Source: Kitasatospora sp. MAP12-44
GTDB lineage: Bacteria; Actinomycetota; Actinomycetes; Streptomycetales; Streptomycetaceae
DNA length: 64,000 bases
Assembly: GCF_029892095.1 (NCBI RefSeq)
Contig: NZ_JARZAE010000004.1
Coordinates: 2,790,001-2,854,000 of the forward strand
Direction of reading: 5' to 3'
The notes under the pieces were generated by a model. The model worked only from the letters and a program-made list of their open reading frames with translations, had not been told where the DNA came from and searched no databases. Every line of letters begins with the position of its first letter. The stretch's first letter is position 1. Shown here in pieces: positions 28,741 through 39,409 of the stretch. Position numbers and translations under genes: made by a program.

Positions 28741-30005
28741 GGCAACTCCACGGTGATGGTGGTGGGACCCCCGAGGGGGCTGGTTATGGAGAGGACGCCG
28801 TCGACCGAGGCGGCGCGCTTGCGCAGCCCGGTCAGCCCGGTGCCCTTGGCGGGGTCGGCGCCGCCCACCCCGTCGTCGGTGATGACGATCCGCAGCAGCG
28901 GGCCGGAGCGGCGGACCGCCAGGTCCACCCGGGAGGCCCGGGCGTGCTTGGCGACGTTGGCCAGCGCCTCGGAGACCACGAAGTACGCCACCGCCTCGAC
29001 GGTCGGCGAGACGCGCTCGGGCAGGTGGACGTCCAGCCGCACCGGCACCGGCGCGCGGGCGGCGATGCCGGAGAGCGCGGCGTCCAGGCCGCGGTCCTCC
29101 AGCACCACCGGGTGCAGCCCGCGGACCAGGTCGCGCAGCTCGACGATGGCGGCCTGCGCCTCCTCGTGCGCCTCGACGATCACCCGCATCACCTCCGGCG
29201 GCACGTCCTTGAGCGTCTTGCGGGCCAGGCCCAGGTTCATCGCCAGCGAGACCAGCCGCTGCTGGGCGCCATCGTGCAGATCCCGCTCGATCCGGCGGCG
29301 CTCGGCGTCGGCGGCGTCGACCACGCCGGCCCGGCTCTCGGCGAGGTCCTCCACCCGGCGCTCCAGCTCGCGGGCGCGGTTGGGGCCGAGCAGCGCGGCG
29401 GCGGCCGTCCGGTCCACCTGGTTGACCTGGCCGGCCAGCCAGGGCGCGGCGGTCAGCAGGGCCAGGCCGATCAGGGTGAGCCAGCTGTCGTAGGTTTCCC
29501 AGCCGATCCCGTGGACGGAGTTGCCGAACGGCGTCATCCAGGCCCAGCCCAGCACCGTGGCCAGCAGCCCGCCCGCTCCCCAGAGGAGCAGCACGCACAC
29601 CCCGGCGGCGGCCAGCAGCGGCCCGACCACGAAGTGGTAGAACGCCTGGCGCCAGGTCGACTCGGTGCGCAGCCACCCCAGCGGACTGCGCAGCAGGCCG
29701 CCGGTCGGTACGGACCGGCGGGCGGGGATGTCCAGGCCGGCGAGCACCCGGAACCGGCTGCGCTGAACCGCCGTCAGCGCTCCCAGGCAGAGCATCAGCA
29801 GCACGAGGAGCGGCACACTCAGCACCGGCGTCGTCAGGATCGCCAGCACCGGCAGCGCGAACGGCACCCCGGCGGCCAGCAGCAGGCACTCCCGCCCCGC
29901 GGCCGCCGACCAGGGCGCGGGACCGAGGCGCGTCCAGGGCCGGGAGCGCGCGGCGAATCCGGGCTGCCTCGCGAACCAGTCGCGCAGCCTGCTGACGGTG
30001 GGCAT
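28728..30005 (-). CDS. NarL-type sensor histidine kinase
   Basis: The roughly 425-residue protein has an N-terminal membrane part with paired hydrophobic helices (DUF1707-less sensor domain, about 45-165), a HisKA_3 dimerisation domain with the phospho-His in IERDLHDGAQQRL, and an ATPase domain (EALANVAKHARASR, DDGVGGADPAKGTGLTGL). ATG 30005 was chosen; ATG 30032 and 30110 are also open, and none has a good ribosome site. A sensor without a large outer domain suggests membrane perturbation or partner-protein sensing, which fits the DUF4097 neighbour. Confidence 0.9.
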   Translation of the reverse strand: MPTVSRLRDWFARQPGFAARSRPWTRLGPAPWSAAAGRECLLLAAGVPFALPVLAILTTPVLSVPLLVLLMLCLGALTAVQRSRFRVLAGLDIPARRSVPTGGLLRSPLGWLRTESTWRQAFYHFVVGPLLAAAGVCVLLLWGAGGLLATVLGWAWMTPFGNSVHGIGWETYDSWLTLIGLALLTAAPWLAGQVNQVDRTAAAALLGPNRARELERRVEDLAESRAGVVDAADAERRRIERDLHDGAQQRLVSLAMNLGLARKTLKDVPPEVMRVIVEAHEEAQAAIVELRDLVRGLHPVVLEDRGLDAALSGIAARAPVPVRLDVHLPERVSPTVEAVAYFVVSEALANVAKHARASRVDLAVRRSGPLLRIVITDDGVGGADPAKGTGLTGLRKRAASVDGVLSITSPLGGPTTITVELPCEL

Positions 30006-30139
30006 GCGGATCAGCTTAGGGGTTGTGATCATGGCGCGGCACTGGCCCTGGCACCCGGGGCGGGGTGGTGCTGGGTACATCCCCGAAACGGCAGTGGGCG
30101 CCAATGACATGACCCGGCTTCAGCGCGATTCTGGACACC

Positions 30140-30556
30140 ATGAAGAGGAGCACTAGCCACTCGGCCGGCACCCCGTGGTCGGTCCGCACCAGCGCACGCC
30201 GGGACGGACGTCCGGTCCTGGAGATCTACGAGCACGGCGAGTTGCTGGACGTCGTGGTCGCCTCCTCGTTCACCGGCGAGCTGCTGCGCGGAGCCCGGCG
30301 GTGCTCGGGCGGCGGGCGCAGTGCGGGTCTCGCGTGGGGGCGGCTGGCCGCCGACCACTCGCTGCCGCAGGTGGCGTTCAGCGCCGGGCGGCTGCGGCCG
30401 CGCTGGCGACCGGTCCAGTTGGCCGTGGTGGCGCGGGAGTTCTGGGTCGCCCGGTCCGTCGACGGCGTGGCGGGCGTGCTGCTGCGGCACCCGGACGGCA
30501 GCACCGAGCACCTGCGTCCGCACCGCTCGGGCGGGCACTGCGCCCGAGCGGTCTGA
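30140..30556 (+). CDS. Small hypothetical protein
   Basis: The 138-residue frame begins with ATG 30140 preceded by a weak CTGGA. G/C third-position bias supports coding. The middle (PVLEIYEHGELLDVVVASSFTGELL and QLAVVAREFWVARSVDGVAG) suggests a small beta-rich domain; the tail is basic. No membrane segment or known domain recognised. It is read away from the kinase gene and lies 42 bases before the NADAR gene, perhaps in one transcript. Confidence 0.55.
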   Translation: MKRSTSHSAGTPWSVRTSARRDGRPVLEIYEHGELLDVVVASSFTGELLRGARRCSGGGRSAGLAWGRLAADHSLPQVAFSAGRLRPRWRPVQLAVVAREFWVARSVDGVAGVLLRHPDGSTEHLRPHRSGGHCARAV

Positions 30557-30598
30557 ATTCGTTCGCGGCTTGTCGGACCCGGGTGCCACGATGGGGCC

Positions 30599-31177
30599 AT
30601 GACGACGACCACGCCGCTGACACCGCCCGAGACGCGCTCACGCGAGGAGCTCGCCGCGCTGGTCGCGGCGGGGGCGCGCCCCAAGTACCTGCTGTTCTGG
30701 GGGCATCGGCCGGAGCGGGACGGCGGGATCGGGCCCGGGTCGCTGAGCCAGTGGTGGCCGGCCGCCTTCGTGGTCGACGGGGTGCGCTACGCCACCGCCG
30801 AGCACTGGATGATGGCGGGCAAGGCCCGGCTGTTCGGTGACGCGGAGCTCGTGCCGCGGATCCTGGCCGCGCGCACGCCCGCCGAGGCCAAGAAGCTCGG
30901 CCGCCTGGTGCGCGGCTTCGACGACCGGCGCTGGGACGAGGCGCGCTTCGAGCTGGTGGTGGCGGGCAACGTCGCCAAGTTCGGGCAGGACGAGGCGCTG
31001 CTCGGCTATCTGCTGGGCACCGGCCAGCGCGTCCTGGTGGAGGCCAGCCCGGTGGACCGGATCTGGGGCATCGGTCTTGCGGCCGACAGCGAGCTCGCCA
31101 TCGATCCGGCGCGCTGGCGCGGGTTGAACCTGCTGGGCTTCGCGCTGATGGAGGCCCGCAAGCAGCTCGCCGAGTGA
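30599..31177 (+). CDS. NADAR family protein (N-glycosidase fold)
   Basis: The 192-residue protein matches the NADAR family: YLLFWGHRPE at the start, ATAEHWMMAGKARLFGD, ELVVAGNVAKFGQDEALLGYLLGTG and the hallmark EASPVDRIWGIGL. Family members include riboflavin-intermediate N-glycosidases (YbiA-like) and ADP-ribose-removing or NAD-linked repair and conflict enzymes. No riboflavin or ADP-ribosylation genes adjoin, so its substrate is open. Confidence 0.87.
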   Translation: MTTTTPLTPPETRSREELAALVAAGARPKYLLFWGHRPERDGGIGPGSLSQWWPAAFVVDGVRYATAEHWMMAGKARLFGDAELVPRILAARTPAEAKKLGRLVRGFDDRRWDEARFELVVAGNVAKFGQDEALLGYLLGTGQRVLVEASPVDRIWGIGLAADSELAIDPARWRGLNLLGFALMEARKQLAE

Positions 31178-31178
31178 C

Positions 31179-31219
31179 GCAAGGACCCCCACCGCGGCGG
31201 GCGCAGTGGGGGTCCTTGC
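31179..31219. terminator. Bidirectional terminator between NADAR gene and glyS
   Basis: Fourteen-base perfect arms (31179-31192 and 31206-31219) around a 13-base loop, in the 56-base gap of two convergent genes. Confidence 0.8.
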
Positions 31220-31233
31220 GGTTCAGCGTCGGT

Positions 31234-32616
31234 TCAGCAGCCGATCAGGCGGGCGCCCAGGTAGGACTTGACCTGGTCGAGCGAGACCCGCTCCTGCGCC
31301 ATGGTGTCGCGGTCGCGGATGGTGACCGCGTTGTCCTCGAGGGTGTCGAAGTCGACCGTGACGCAGAACGGCGTGCCGATCTCGTCCTGGCGGCGGTAGC
31401 GCTTGCCGATCGCGCCGGCGTCGTCGAACTCGACGTTCCAGGCGGTGCGCAGGTCGGCGGCCAGGCCGCGGGCCTTCGGCGAGAGGTCGGCGTTGCGCGA
31501 CAGCGGCAGCACCGCGACCTTGACCGGCGCGAGCCGCGGGTCCAGCCGCATGCCGACGCGCTTCTCCATGACGCCCTTGGCGTTGGGCGCCTCGTCCTCG
31601 AAGTAGGCGTCGATCAGGAAGGCCAGCATCGCGCGGTTGAGGCCCGCTGCCGGCTCGATGACGTACGGGAAGTACCGCTCGCCGGACTCCTGGTCGAAGT
31701 ACTTGAGGTCCTGGCCGGAGTGCTCGCTGTGCACGGTCAGGTCGTAGTCGGTGCGGTTGGCCACGCCCTCCAGCTCGGAGAACTCGCTGCCGCCGAAGTT
31801 GAAGCGGTACTCGATGTCCACCGTGCGCTTGGCGTAGTGCGAGAGCTTCTCCTTCGGGTGCTCGAAGAAGCGCATGTTCTCGGTCCGCAGGCCGAGGTCG
31901 ACGTACCAGTCCCAGCGCTGCTGGAGCCAGTAGTCGTGCCACTGCTCGTCCTCGCCCGGCTTGACGAAGAACTCCATCTCCATCTGCTCGAACTCGCGGG
32001 TGCGGAAGATGAAGTTGCCGGGCGTGATCTCGTTGCGGAAGCTCTTGCCGGTCTGGGCGATGCCGAACGGCGGCTTCTTGCGCGAAGTGGTCTGCACGGC
32101 CTTGAAGTTGGTGAAGATGCCCTGTGCCGTCTCGGGGCGCAGGTAGGCCAGGCCGGAGGCATCCTCGGTGACCCCGAGGTGCGTCTTCAGCATGCCCGAG
32201 AACTCCTTGGGCTCGGTGAAGGCGCCCTTGGTGCCGCAGTGCGGGCAGTTGAGGTCGGCGAGGCCGTTGACCGGCGGCTTGCCGTGCTTGGCCTCGTACG
32301 CCTCCTCCAGGTGGTCGGCGCGGTAGCGCTTGTGGCAGGAGGTGCACTCGGTCAGCGGGTCGTTGAAGGTCGCGACGTGGCCGGAGGCCTCCCAGACCTC
32401 GCGGGCCAGGATCACCGACGAGTCGATCCCGACGACGTCCTCCCGAGCGGTGACCACCGAACGCCACCACTGGCGCTTGATGTTCTCCTTGAGCTCCACG
32501 CCGAGCGGTCCGTAGTCCCACGCGGCGCGCGTACCGCCGTAGATCTCGCTGCAGGGGTAGACGAAGCCACGGCGCTTGCTCAGGCTGACGATCGTGTCGA
32601 TCTTGTCGGCGGCCAC
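31234..32616 (-). CDS. glyS: Glycyl-tRNA synthetase (dimeric, single-chain type)
   Basis: The 460-residue class II synthetase charges tRNA-Gly. Features: N-terminal [25 protein letters not shown], a zinc-site-like pattern (CTSCHKR and CPHCGTKG), motif 2 region [25 protein letters not shown] and the C-terminal anticodon-binding domain ([29 protein letters not shown]). This is the archaeal/eukaryotic/actinobacterial alpha2 type. No T-box leader was recognised upstream. Confidence 0.96.
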   Translation of the reverse strand: MAADKIDTIVSLSKRRGFVYPCSEIYGGTRAAWDYGPLGVELKENIKRQWWRSVVTAREDVVGIDSSVILAREVWEASGHVATFNDPLTECTSCHKRYRADHLEEAYEAKHGKPPVNGLADLNCPHCGTKGAFTEPKEFSGMLKTHLGVTEDASGLAYLRPETAQGIFTNFKAVQTTSRKKPPFGIAQTGKSFRNEITPGNFIFRTREFEQMEMEFFVKPGEDEQWHDYWLQQRWDWYVDLGLRTENMRFFEHPKEKLSHYAKRTVDIEYRFNFGGSEFSELEGVANRTDYDLTVHSEHSGQDLKYFDQESGERYFPYVIEPAAGLNRAMLAFLIDAYFEDEAPNAKGVMEKRVGMRLDPRLAPVKVAVLPLSRNADLSPKARGLAADLRTAWNVEFDDAGAIGKRYRRQDEIGTPFCVTVDFDTLEDNAVTIRDRDTMAQERVSLDQVKSYLGARLIGC

Positions 32617-32789
32617 AGTGCTCTCTTCAGTACGACGACGCGGTCAAGGACCAGGGCGGGGCGCAGACAGGGCCCGCGCCGAGAGGTGGGCGGCGCGACC
32701 TTAACCGCGCACCCGAATACCCCAGGTTACCGGCCCGGTGGGTGGGAGTTTCAAATCGATGGGCAAAGATCGGGCGACATCCAGGAATG

Positions 32790-32827
32790 TTGACAATCAT
32801 TTCCAATTAAGATGATAATGATTTTCA
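32790..32827 (+). promoter_or_regulatory. Strong promoter overlapped by two Zur-like boxes
   Basis: TTGACA (32790-32795) and GATAAT (32814-32819) with an 18-base spacer form a near-consensus vegetative promoter reading toward zur. TGATAATGATTTTCA (32813-32827) is a 7-1-7 inverted repeat with six of seven pairs, close to the streptomycete Zur box; TGACAATCATTTCCA (32791-32805) is a second, weaker one with five of seven pairs. Zn-Zur binding would cover both the -10 and the -35. Confidence 0.75.
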
Positions 32828-32829
32828 TC

Positions 32830-32940
32830 ATGCTCTGCCGCCACCGGCGACGGCGACGGTCGGCCCCGGACCGGAACCGATCACAGTCGACGCCCGCGAG
32901 GCCCCTGCCGGGAGTGCGGGGCTGGCACAATGAGCAGTGA
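32830..32940 (+). other. Short open frame (36 codons) directly after the Zur-box promoter
   Basis: ATG 32830 sits ten bases after the -10 box, the distance expected for a leaderless start, and is followed by 36 codons beginning MLCRHRRRRRSAP and ending at TGA 32938-32940. It could be a short translated leader or a scrap left from a larger gene. Arginine-rich content in high-GC DNA arises easily by chance. Confidence 0.25.
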
Positions 32941-32968
32941 CTCGACCCCACCCCCAGGAGGATCCCCG

Positions 32969-33388
32969 GTGACCACCGCAGGCCCGTCGCCACGCGCCCG
33001 ATCCACCCGGCAGCGCGCCGCCGTCTCCGCTGCGCTGGATGAGATCGAGGACTTCCGCAGCGCGCAGGAACTGCACGACATGCTCAAGCACCGGGGCGAC
33101 TCGGTCGGCTTGACCACCGTCTACCGCACGCTGCAGTCGCTCGCCGACGCCGGCGAGGTGGACGTGCTGCGCACCTCGGACGGCGAGGCGGTCTACCGCC
33201 GGTGCAGCAGCGGACACCACCACCACCTGGTCTGCCGCAGCTGCGGCAGCACGGTGGAGGTGGAGGGCCCGGCCGTCGAGCGCTGGGCCAACGCCATCGC
33301 GGCCGAGCACGGGTTCAGCGATATCGCGCACACGCTGGAGATCTTCGGCACCTGCGGCGACTGCGCCGCCAAGCAGCAGTCGGCCTGA
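32969..33388 (+). CDS. zur: Zinc uptake regulator Zur (Fur family)
   Basis: The 139-residue Fur-family repressor has the winged helix (STRQRAAVSAALDE to TTVYRTLQSLADAGEVDVL) and metal sites: the histidine run SSGHHHHLVCRSCG and a C-terminal CGTCGDCA, giving the structural Cys4 zinc. GTG 32969 has AGGAGG seven bases upstream and gives the usual 139-residue length; the ATG at 32930 is less likely. With zinc bound it represses zinc-uptake and zinc-free ribosomal protein genes. In S. coelicolor zur adjoins the znuACB transporter genes; none is present between glyS and zur here. Confidence 0.95.
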   Translation: MTTAGPSPRARSTRQRAAVSAALDEIEDFRSAQELHDMLKHRGDSVGLTTVYRTLQSLADAGEVDVLRTSDGEAVYRRCSSGHHHHLVCRSCGSTVEVEGPAVERWANAIAAEHGFSDIAHTLEIFGTCGDCAAKQQSA

Positions 33389-33408
33389 GCACAGCCGACA
33401 GACGCGAC

Positions 33409-33441
33409 GGAGGGCCGGCCCGAGTTTCGGGCCGGCCCTCC
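33409..33441. terminator. Bidirectional terminator between zur and uppS
   Basis: Perfect 15-base arms (33409-33423 and 33427-33441) around a three-base loop between two convergent genes. Confidence 0.85.
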
Positions 33442-33458
33442 ATGCTGTCCGGGCGGGC

Positions 33459-34295
33459 TCAGCGCTGCGGCGGCACCTCGGCGGTGGTCGCGTCGTTCGG
33501 CAGCGCCCCGCCGAAGCGGCGGTCCCGCATCGCGAACTGCTCGCAGGCGTTCCACAGATCGCGCCGGTCGAAGTCCGGCCAGAGCACGTCCTGGAACACG
33601 AACTCCGCGTAGGCGGACTGCCAGAGCAGGAAGTTGGAGGTGCGCTGCTCACCGCTGGGGCGCAGCAGCAGGTCCACGTCGGGCATGTCGGGGTGGTACA
33701 TGTAGCGGGCGAAGGTCTTCTCGTTGACCTTCTTGGGGTCGAGCCGGCCGGCTGCCACGTCGGCCGCCATCGCCGCCGCGGCGTCCGCGATCTCGGCCCG
33801 GCCGCCGTAGTTGACGCACATGTAGAGCGTGACGGCGTCGTTGCCCTTGGTCTGCTCCTCGGCCACCTGGAGCTCCTGGACCACGCTCTTCCAGAGCTTG
33901 GGCATCCGGCCGGCCCAGCGGATCCGCACGCCCATCGCGCCCAGCTCGTCGCGGCGGCGGCGGATGACGTCCCGGTTGAAGTTCATCAGGAACTTCACCT
34001 CGTCCGGCGAGCGCTTCCAGTTCTCGGTGGAGAACGCGAAGAGCGAGACGTTCTTCACGCCGATCTCGATCGCGCCCCTGAGCACGTCGAGCACCACGCT
34101 CTCGCCGACCTTGTGGCCCTCGGTGCGGGGCAGGCCGCGCTCCTTGGCCCACCGGCCGTTGCCGTCCATCACGATCGCCACGTGGCCGGGCACCAGTTCC
34201 CCGGGGAGCTTCGGCGGCCGGGCGCCGCTCGGGTGCGGGGTCGGGGGGAGGTACTCCCGCTGCTTGCTGCCGCCGAAGAGCCGTCGCGCTGCCAT
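33459..34295 (-). CDS. uppS: Isoprenyl transferase / undecaprenyl diphosphate synthase
   Basis: cis-Prenyltransferase making the lipid carrier for peptidoglycan and wall polymers. The 278-residue protein shows the family blocks [19 protein letters not shown] (catalytic Asp and phosphate contacts), [48 protein letters not shown] and [11 protein letters not shown] 34295 has GGAGAAG eight bases upstream and starts two bases after the recO stop, so recO-uppS is an operon. Streptomycetes have more than one such enzyme, and chain length cannot be read here. Confidence 0.93.
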   Translation of the reverse strand: MAARRLFGGSKQREYLPPTPHPSGARPPKLPGELVPGHVAIVMDGNGRWAKERGLPRTEGHKVGESVVLDVLRGAIEIGVKNVSLFAFSTENWKRSPDEVKFLMNFNRDVIRRRRDELGAMGVRIRWAGRMPKLWKSVVQELQVAEEQTKGNDAVTLYMCVNYGGRAEIADAAAAMAADVAAGRLDPKKVNEKTFARYMYHPDMPDVDLLLRPSGEQRTSNFLLWQSAYAEFVFQDVLWPDFDRRDLWNACEQFAMRDRRFGGALPNDATTAEVPPQR

Positions 34296-34297
34296 GC

Positions 34298-35044
34298 TCA
34301 CTTCTCCACGTATCTCATCGAGCGGATGCCCCGCTCGAGGTGCCACTGCAGGTAGGCGGCGACCAGGCCGCTGCCCTCCCGCCAGTACCTCGGTTCACAG
34401 GTGTCGGCCGTCTGCCAGTCGCCGGACAGCAGCGCGCCGAGCAGGACCAGTGTCTCAGGGGAGGGTACGGCACAGCCAGGCACACGGCAGTCCGCGCACA
34501 GCACACCGCCGGCCTGCAGCGAGAAGAACCGGTTGGGGCCGTCCAGGCCGCACTTGGCGCAGTTGGTGAAGCTGGCGCCGTAGCCGTTGACGGCCAGCGA
34601 GCGCAGCAGGAAGGCGTCCAGGACGAGATGCGCCTCGTGCGCTCCGGCCGCGAGCGTCCGCAGTCCGCCGACCAGCAGCAGGTACTGCTGGACGGCGGGC
34701 TCGCCCTCGTTCTCGGCGAAACGTTCCGCCGTCTCCAGCATGGCCGTCCCGGCGGTGTAGCGGCCGTAGTCGGTGACGATGCTGCCGCCGTACGGCGCGA
34801 TGGTCTCGACCTGGGTGCAGAGCGGCAGCGAGCGGCCCACCAACTCGCTGCCGCGGCTGAAGAACTGCACGTCGACGTGGGAGAACGGCTCCAGCCGGGC
34901 GCCGAACTTCGACTTGGTCTTGCGCACCCCGCGGGCGACCGCCCGGACCTTGCCGTGCTGGCGGGTGAGCAGGGTGATGATCCGGTCGGCCTCGCCGAGC
35001 TTCTGGGCCCGCAGCACGACACCGTCATCGCGCACCAGGCTCAT
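34298..35044 (-). CDS. recO: DNA repair protein RecO
   Basis: RecO loads RecA at gaps with RecR and anneals single strands. The 248-residue protein has the N-terminal OB-fold ([38 protein letters not shown], whose known signature is GEADRI) and a four-cysteine zinc site (CAKCG then CADCRVPGC). Placed directly upstream of uppS, as in other actinobacteria. Start ATG 35044. Confidence 0.95.
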   Translation of the reverse strand: MSLVRDDGVVLRAQKLGEADRIITLLTRQHGKVRAVARGVRKTKSKFGARLEPFSHVDVQFFSRGSELVGRSLPLCTQVETIAPYGGSIVTDYGRYTAGTAMLETAERFAENEGEPAVQQYLLLVGGLRTLAAGAHEAHLVLDAFLLRSLAVNGYGASFTNCAKCGLDGPNRFFSLQAGGVLCADCRVPGCAVPSPETLVLLGALLSGDWQTADTCEPRYWREGSGLVAAYLQWHLERGIRSMRYVEK

Positions 35045-35142
35045 CGCCGCACCTCACGACGGAGCGGCGGGCGGGCGGCACGGGCTTGCGGACGGCAGGA
35101 CGGGGAGGCCATCCCCCCATTCTCCCGCACCCGGCAGCCGCG

Positions 35143-35808
35143 CTACCTCGGGGTGCGGGTGGCGGCTTCCAGCAGTCGGCGGATGGTGTCCTCGCCGAGC
35201 CGCAGGCACCCGCCGACGGTGGCCAGCACCTCGCGCTCCTGCGGGAGGTAGCGGCCGTCGGCCAGCGCGATCCAGGCACCCTGCAACAGCAGGCGCTCCA
35301 GGCCCTGCTGGGCCAGGTGCGGGGCCAACGGTTCGAGCGCCGCGTGCAGTTCGACGGCCAGCCCGCCGCCGAGGCCGGGCACGTCGACCGGCTCGCCGTC
35401 GTCGCAGCCGGAGAGCGCGGCGAGTGCGGCCAGCACCTGGGCCTCGCCGCAGTCCTCGAAGCCGGCCGCCTTGATCACGGCGCAGGCCTCGCTGCGCGCG
35501 GCGGCGGTGCCGGTGCCGCCGGCCGCGAGCACGGCCAGCGCGACCGTGTACTGCGCGTCGCGGAGCATGGCGGTGAGCCGCACGCTGGTGGGCTGCTCCA
35601 GGCTCTCCAGGCCGTAGCGGCCCTGACAGGAGGTGCACTGGACGCTGCCGATCACCGGGCCCAGCGGCAGCAGCGGTGAGCCGAACAACCGCAGCCACCG
35701 CCGGCCGTGCTGCCGGCGGTAGTTGCGGTCTCCACCGCAGCCTGGGCAGAAGAAGTCGCCGAGCACATCCGTCCGCCACCTCGGGCGAACACCCCACAAC
35801 CGTGTCAC
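35143..35808 (-). CDS. TerB-like protein with N-terminal zinc ribbon
   Basis: About 221 residues. An N-terminal zinc ribbon (FFCPGCGGDRNY then VQCTSCQGRYG) precedes a helical TerB-like domain (TAMLRDAQYTVALAVLAAGG, then GAWIALADGRYLPQEREVLATVGGCL with an acidic metal-type motif). The TerB fold occurs in tellurite-resistance and stress systems. I chose GTG 35808 (GGGGAG nine bases upstream); ATG 35931 would add 41 residues of weak coding character. No other ter gene adjoins, so the function is unclear. Confidence 0.8.
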   Translation of the reverse strand: MTRLWGVRPRWRTDVLGDFFCPGCGGDRNYRRQHGRRWLRLFGSPLLPLGPVIGSVQCTSCQGRYGLESLEQPTSVRLTAMLRDAQYTVALAVLAAGGTGTAAARSEACAVIKAAGFEDCGEAQVLAALAALSGCDDGEPVDVPGLGGGLAVELHAALEPLAPHLAQQGLERLLLQGAWIALADGRYLPQEREVLATVGGCLRLGEDTIRRLLEAATRTPR

Positions 35809-35961
35809 GGCGCCAACTCCCCAGACATGGCAGGCGGCCTGCACGTCGACGGGCAGGTCACGCGACCGGAGCTGGAGGTCGTCCCACCGACCCCCGCTCC
35901 GGTGCGTCGATGTTGCCACGGTTACCGACATGTGTCAGCACCTCCAACACCCGTCGACGGG

Positions 35962-35984
35962 AAAAAATGTGTCCCAGACCACAT
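35962..35984 (-). terminator. Probable intrinsic terminator after leuA
   Basis: On the minus strand ATGTG(G)TC pairs with GACACAT around a three-base loop with one bulge, followed directly by a run of T residues. It lies 28 bases beyond the leuA stop. Confidence 0.6.
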
Positions 35985-36011
35985 CTGCCCCAGCAGGTCC
36001 ACACGTTCGGG

Positions 36012-38414
<2,403 letters not shown>

Positions 38415-39260
38415 TCAGGGCGCGACCGGGCCGTCGATCCAGTCGCGGTCGATGGTCAGGGTCTGGCCGCCGTAGGACTCAGTGACGTTGCCCCGGTACT
38501 GGTGGAGGCGGCCGTGGGCGGACCAGAGGCTGTCGTCGAGCCCGCCGCTGCCGTCCGTGGTGGCCCGCCCGTCCCAGCGGGCGTACCAGACGGCGTCCGG
38601 GAGCGGCGAGGTGCCGGCCTCGGCGGCGGCGGCGAGGTCCGAGATGCCGGAGCCGAGGCTGGAGTAGAAGCCGGAGCGGTAGCCGAGCCGGTGCAGCTCC
38701 TGGGTCCAGGCGACGGTGAAGTCGACCACGGCCTGCCCGCAGGACGCGTCGGACCCCGAGTACGCCTCGACGTCGAGGTAGACCGGGCTGCCCGCGCCCA
38801 GGCCGAGCGCCTGCAGCGCGTTCGCCGCGCCGTCGGCCTCCGCCGAGCCCTGGTCGGCGGCGTTGGCCGGGTCGATCCGGTGCGGCTTGCTCCCGGAGCC
38901 GCTGCAGGGCGCCTGCGGTCCGACGTCGATCGGCAGCAGCTGCCAGCCCATCGCGTGGACCTGGCGCACCCAGTCGGCGCTCAGCTCCGCCTGGTGGCAG
39001 GCCCGCTGCTCGCCGCTGATGTAGATGCCGGCCGCGCTGTAGGGCGAGGAGTCCCACCAGGCCTGCATGGTGTCCACCGGTGGGGCCTCGCAGGTGTCGA
39101 ACCCGGCGCCGGTGTAGGTGGGCTGGACGTCACGCCCAAGACCGGTCAGCACGGTGCGGGTGACCCCCGGTGGGACGAAGGCCCCCGCGGGGGCCGCGTC
39201 CAGCGCGAACGACAGGACGAGACAGAGCGTGGTGAGCGCCGTGGCGCGGAGAGATCGCAC
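38415..39260 (-). CDS. Secreted DUF1906 (Rv2525c-like) glycoside-hydrolase-fold protein
   Basis: The 281-residue protein has a Sec signal peptide (cleavage after about 27, APAGA) and a DUF1906 domain: GRDVQPTYTGAGFDTCEAPPVDTM, AAGIYISGEQRACHQAEL, LLPIDVGPQ, VYLDVEAYSG with acidic residues at the barrel mouth, and WYARWDGRATT. Six or so cysteines likely pair outside the cell. The family has a TIM-barrel like GH25 lysozymes, and wall hydrolysis or binding is inferred. It ends ten bases from the emfourin-like gene on the other strand. Confidence 0.82.
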   Translation of the reverse strand: MRSLRATALTTLCLVLSFALDAAPAGAFVPPGVTRTVLTGLGRDVQPTYTGAGFDTCEAPPVDTMQAWWDSSPYSAAGIYISGEQRACHQAELSADWVRQVHAMGWQLLPIDVGPQAPCSGSGSKPHRIDPANAADQGSAEADGAANALQALGLGAGSPVYLDVEAYSGSDASCGQAVVDFTVAWTQELHRLGYRSGFYSSLGSGISDLAAAAEAGTSPLPDAVWYARWDGRATTDGSGGLDDSLWSAHGRLHQYRGNVTESYGGQTLTIDRDWIDGPVAP

Positions 39261-39343
39261 AATCCAGCATGTGACGATCCATCATTTCATCTGCGTAGCA
39301 GCGCCGCGCGGCGACGGACTTCACCCCTCCGGCGGAGGCCAGG

Positions 39344-39384
39344 ACGGGCGCGGGAAGTCGGTGGGTCCGACTTTCCGCGCCCGT
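39344..39384 (-). terminator. Terminator after era
   Basis: Eighteen-base arms (39344-39361 and 39367-39384) with one G-U pair and a five-base loop, 26 bases past the era stop. It probably ends the long minus-strand operon that begins at hrcA or later. Confidence 0.75.
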
Positions 39385-39409
39385 TCGCCCGCAGCGGGCC
39401 GATTCGCCG

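Noticed and set aside
32617..32790. T-box leader for glyS
   Set aside because: No T-box sequence or specifier stem was recognised upstream of glyS.
32751..32993. 80-codon minus-strand frame over the Zur boxes
   Set aside because: It covers the promoter and operator region, has no ribosome site and mixed composition.
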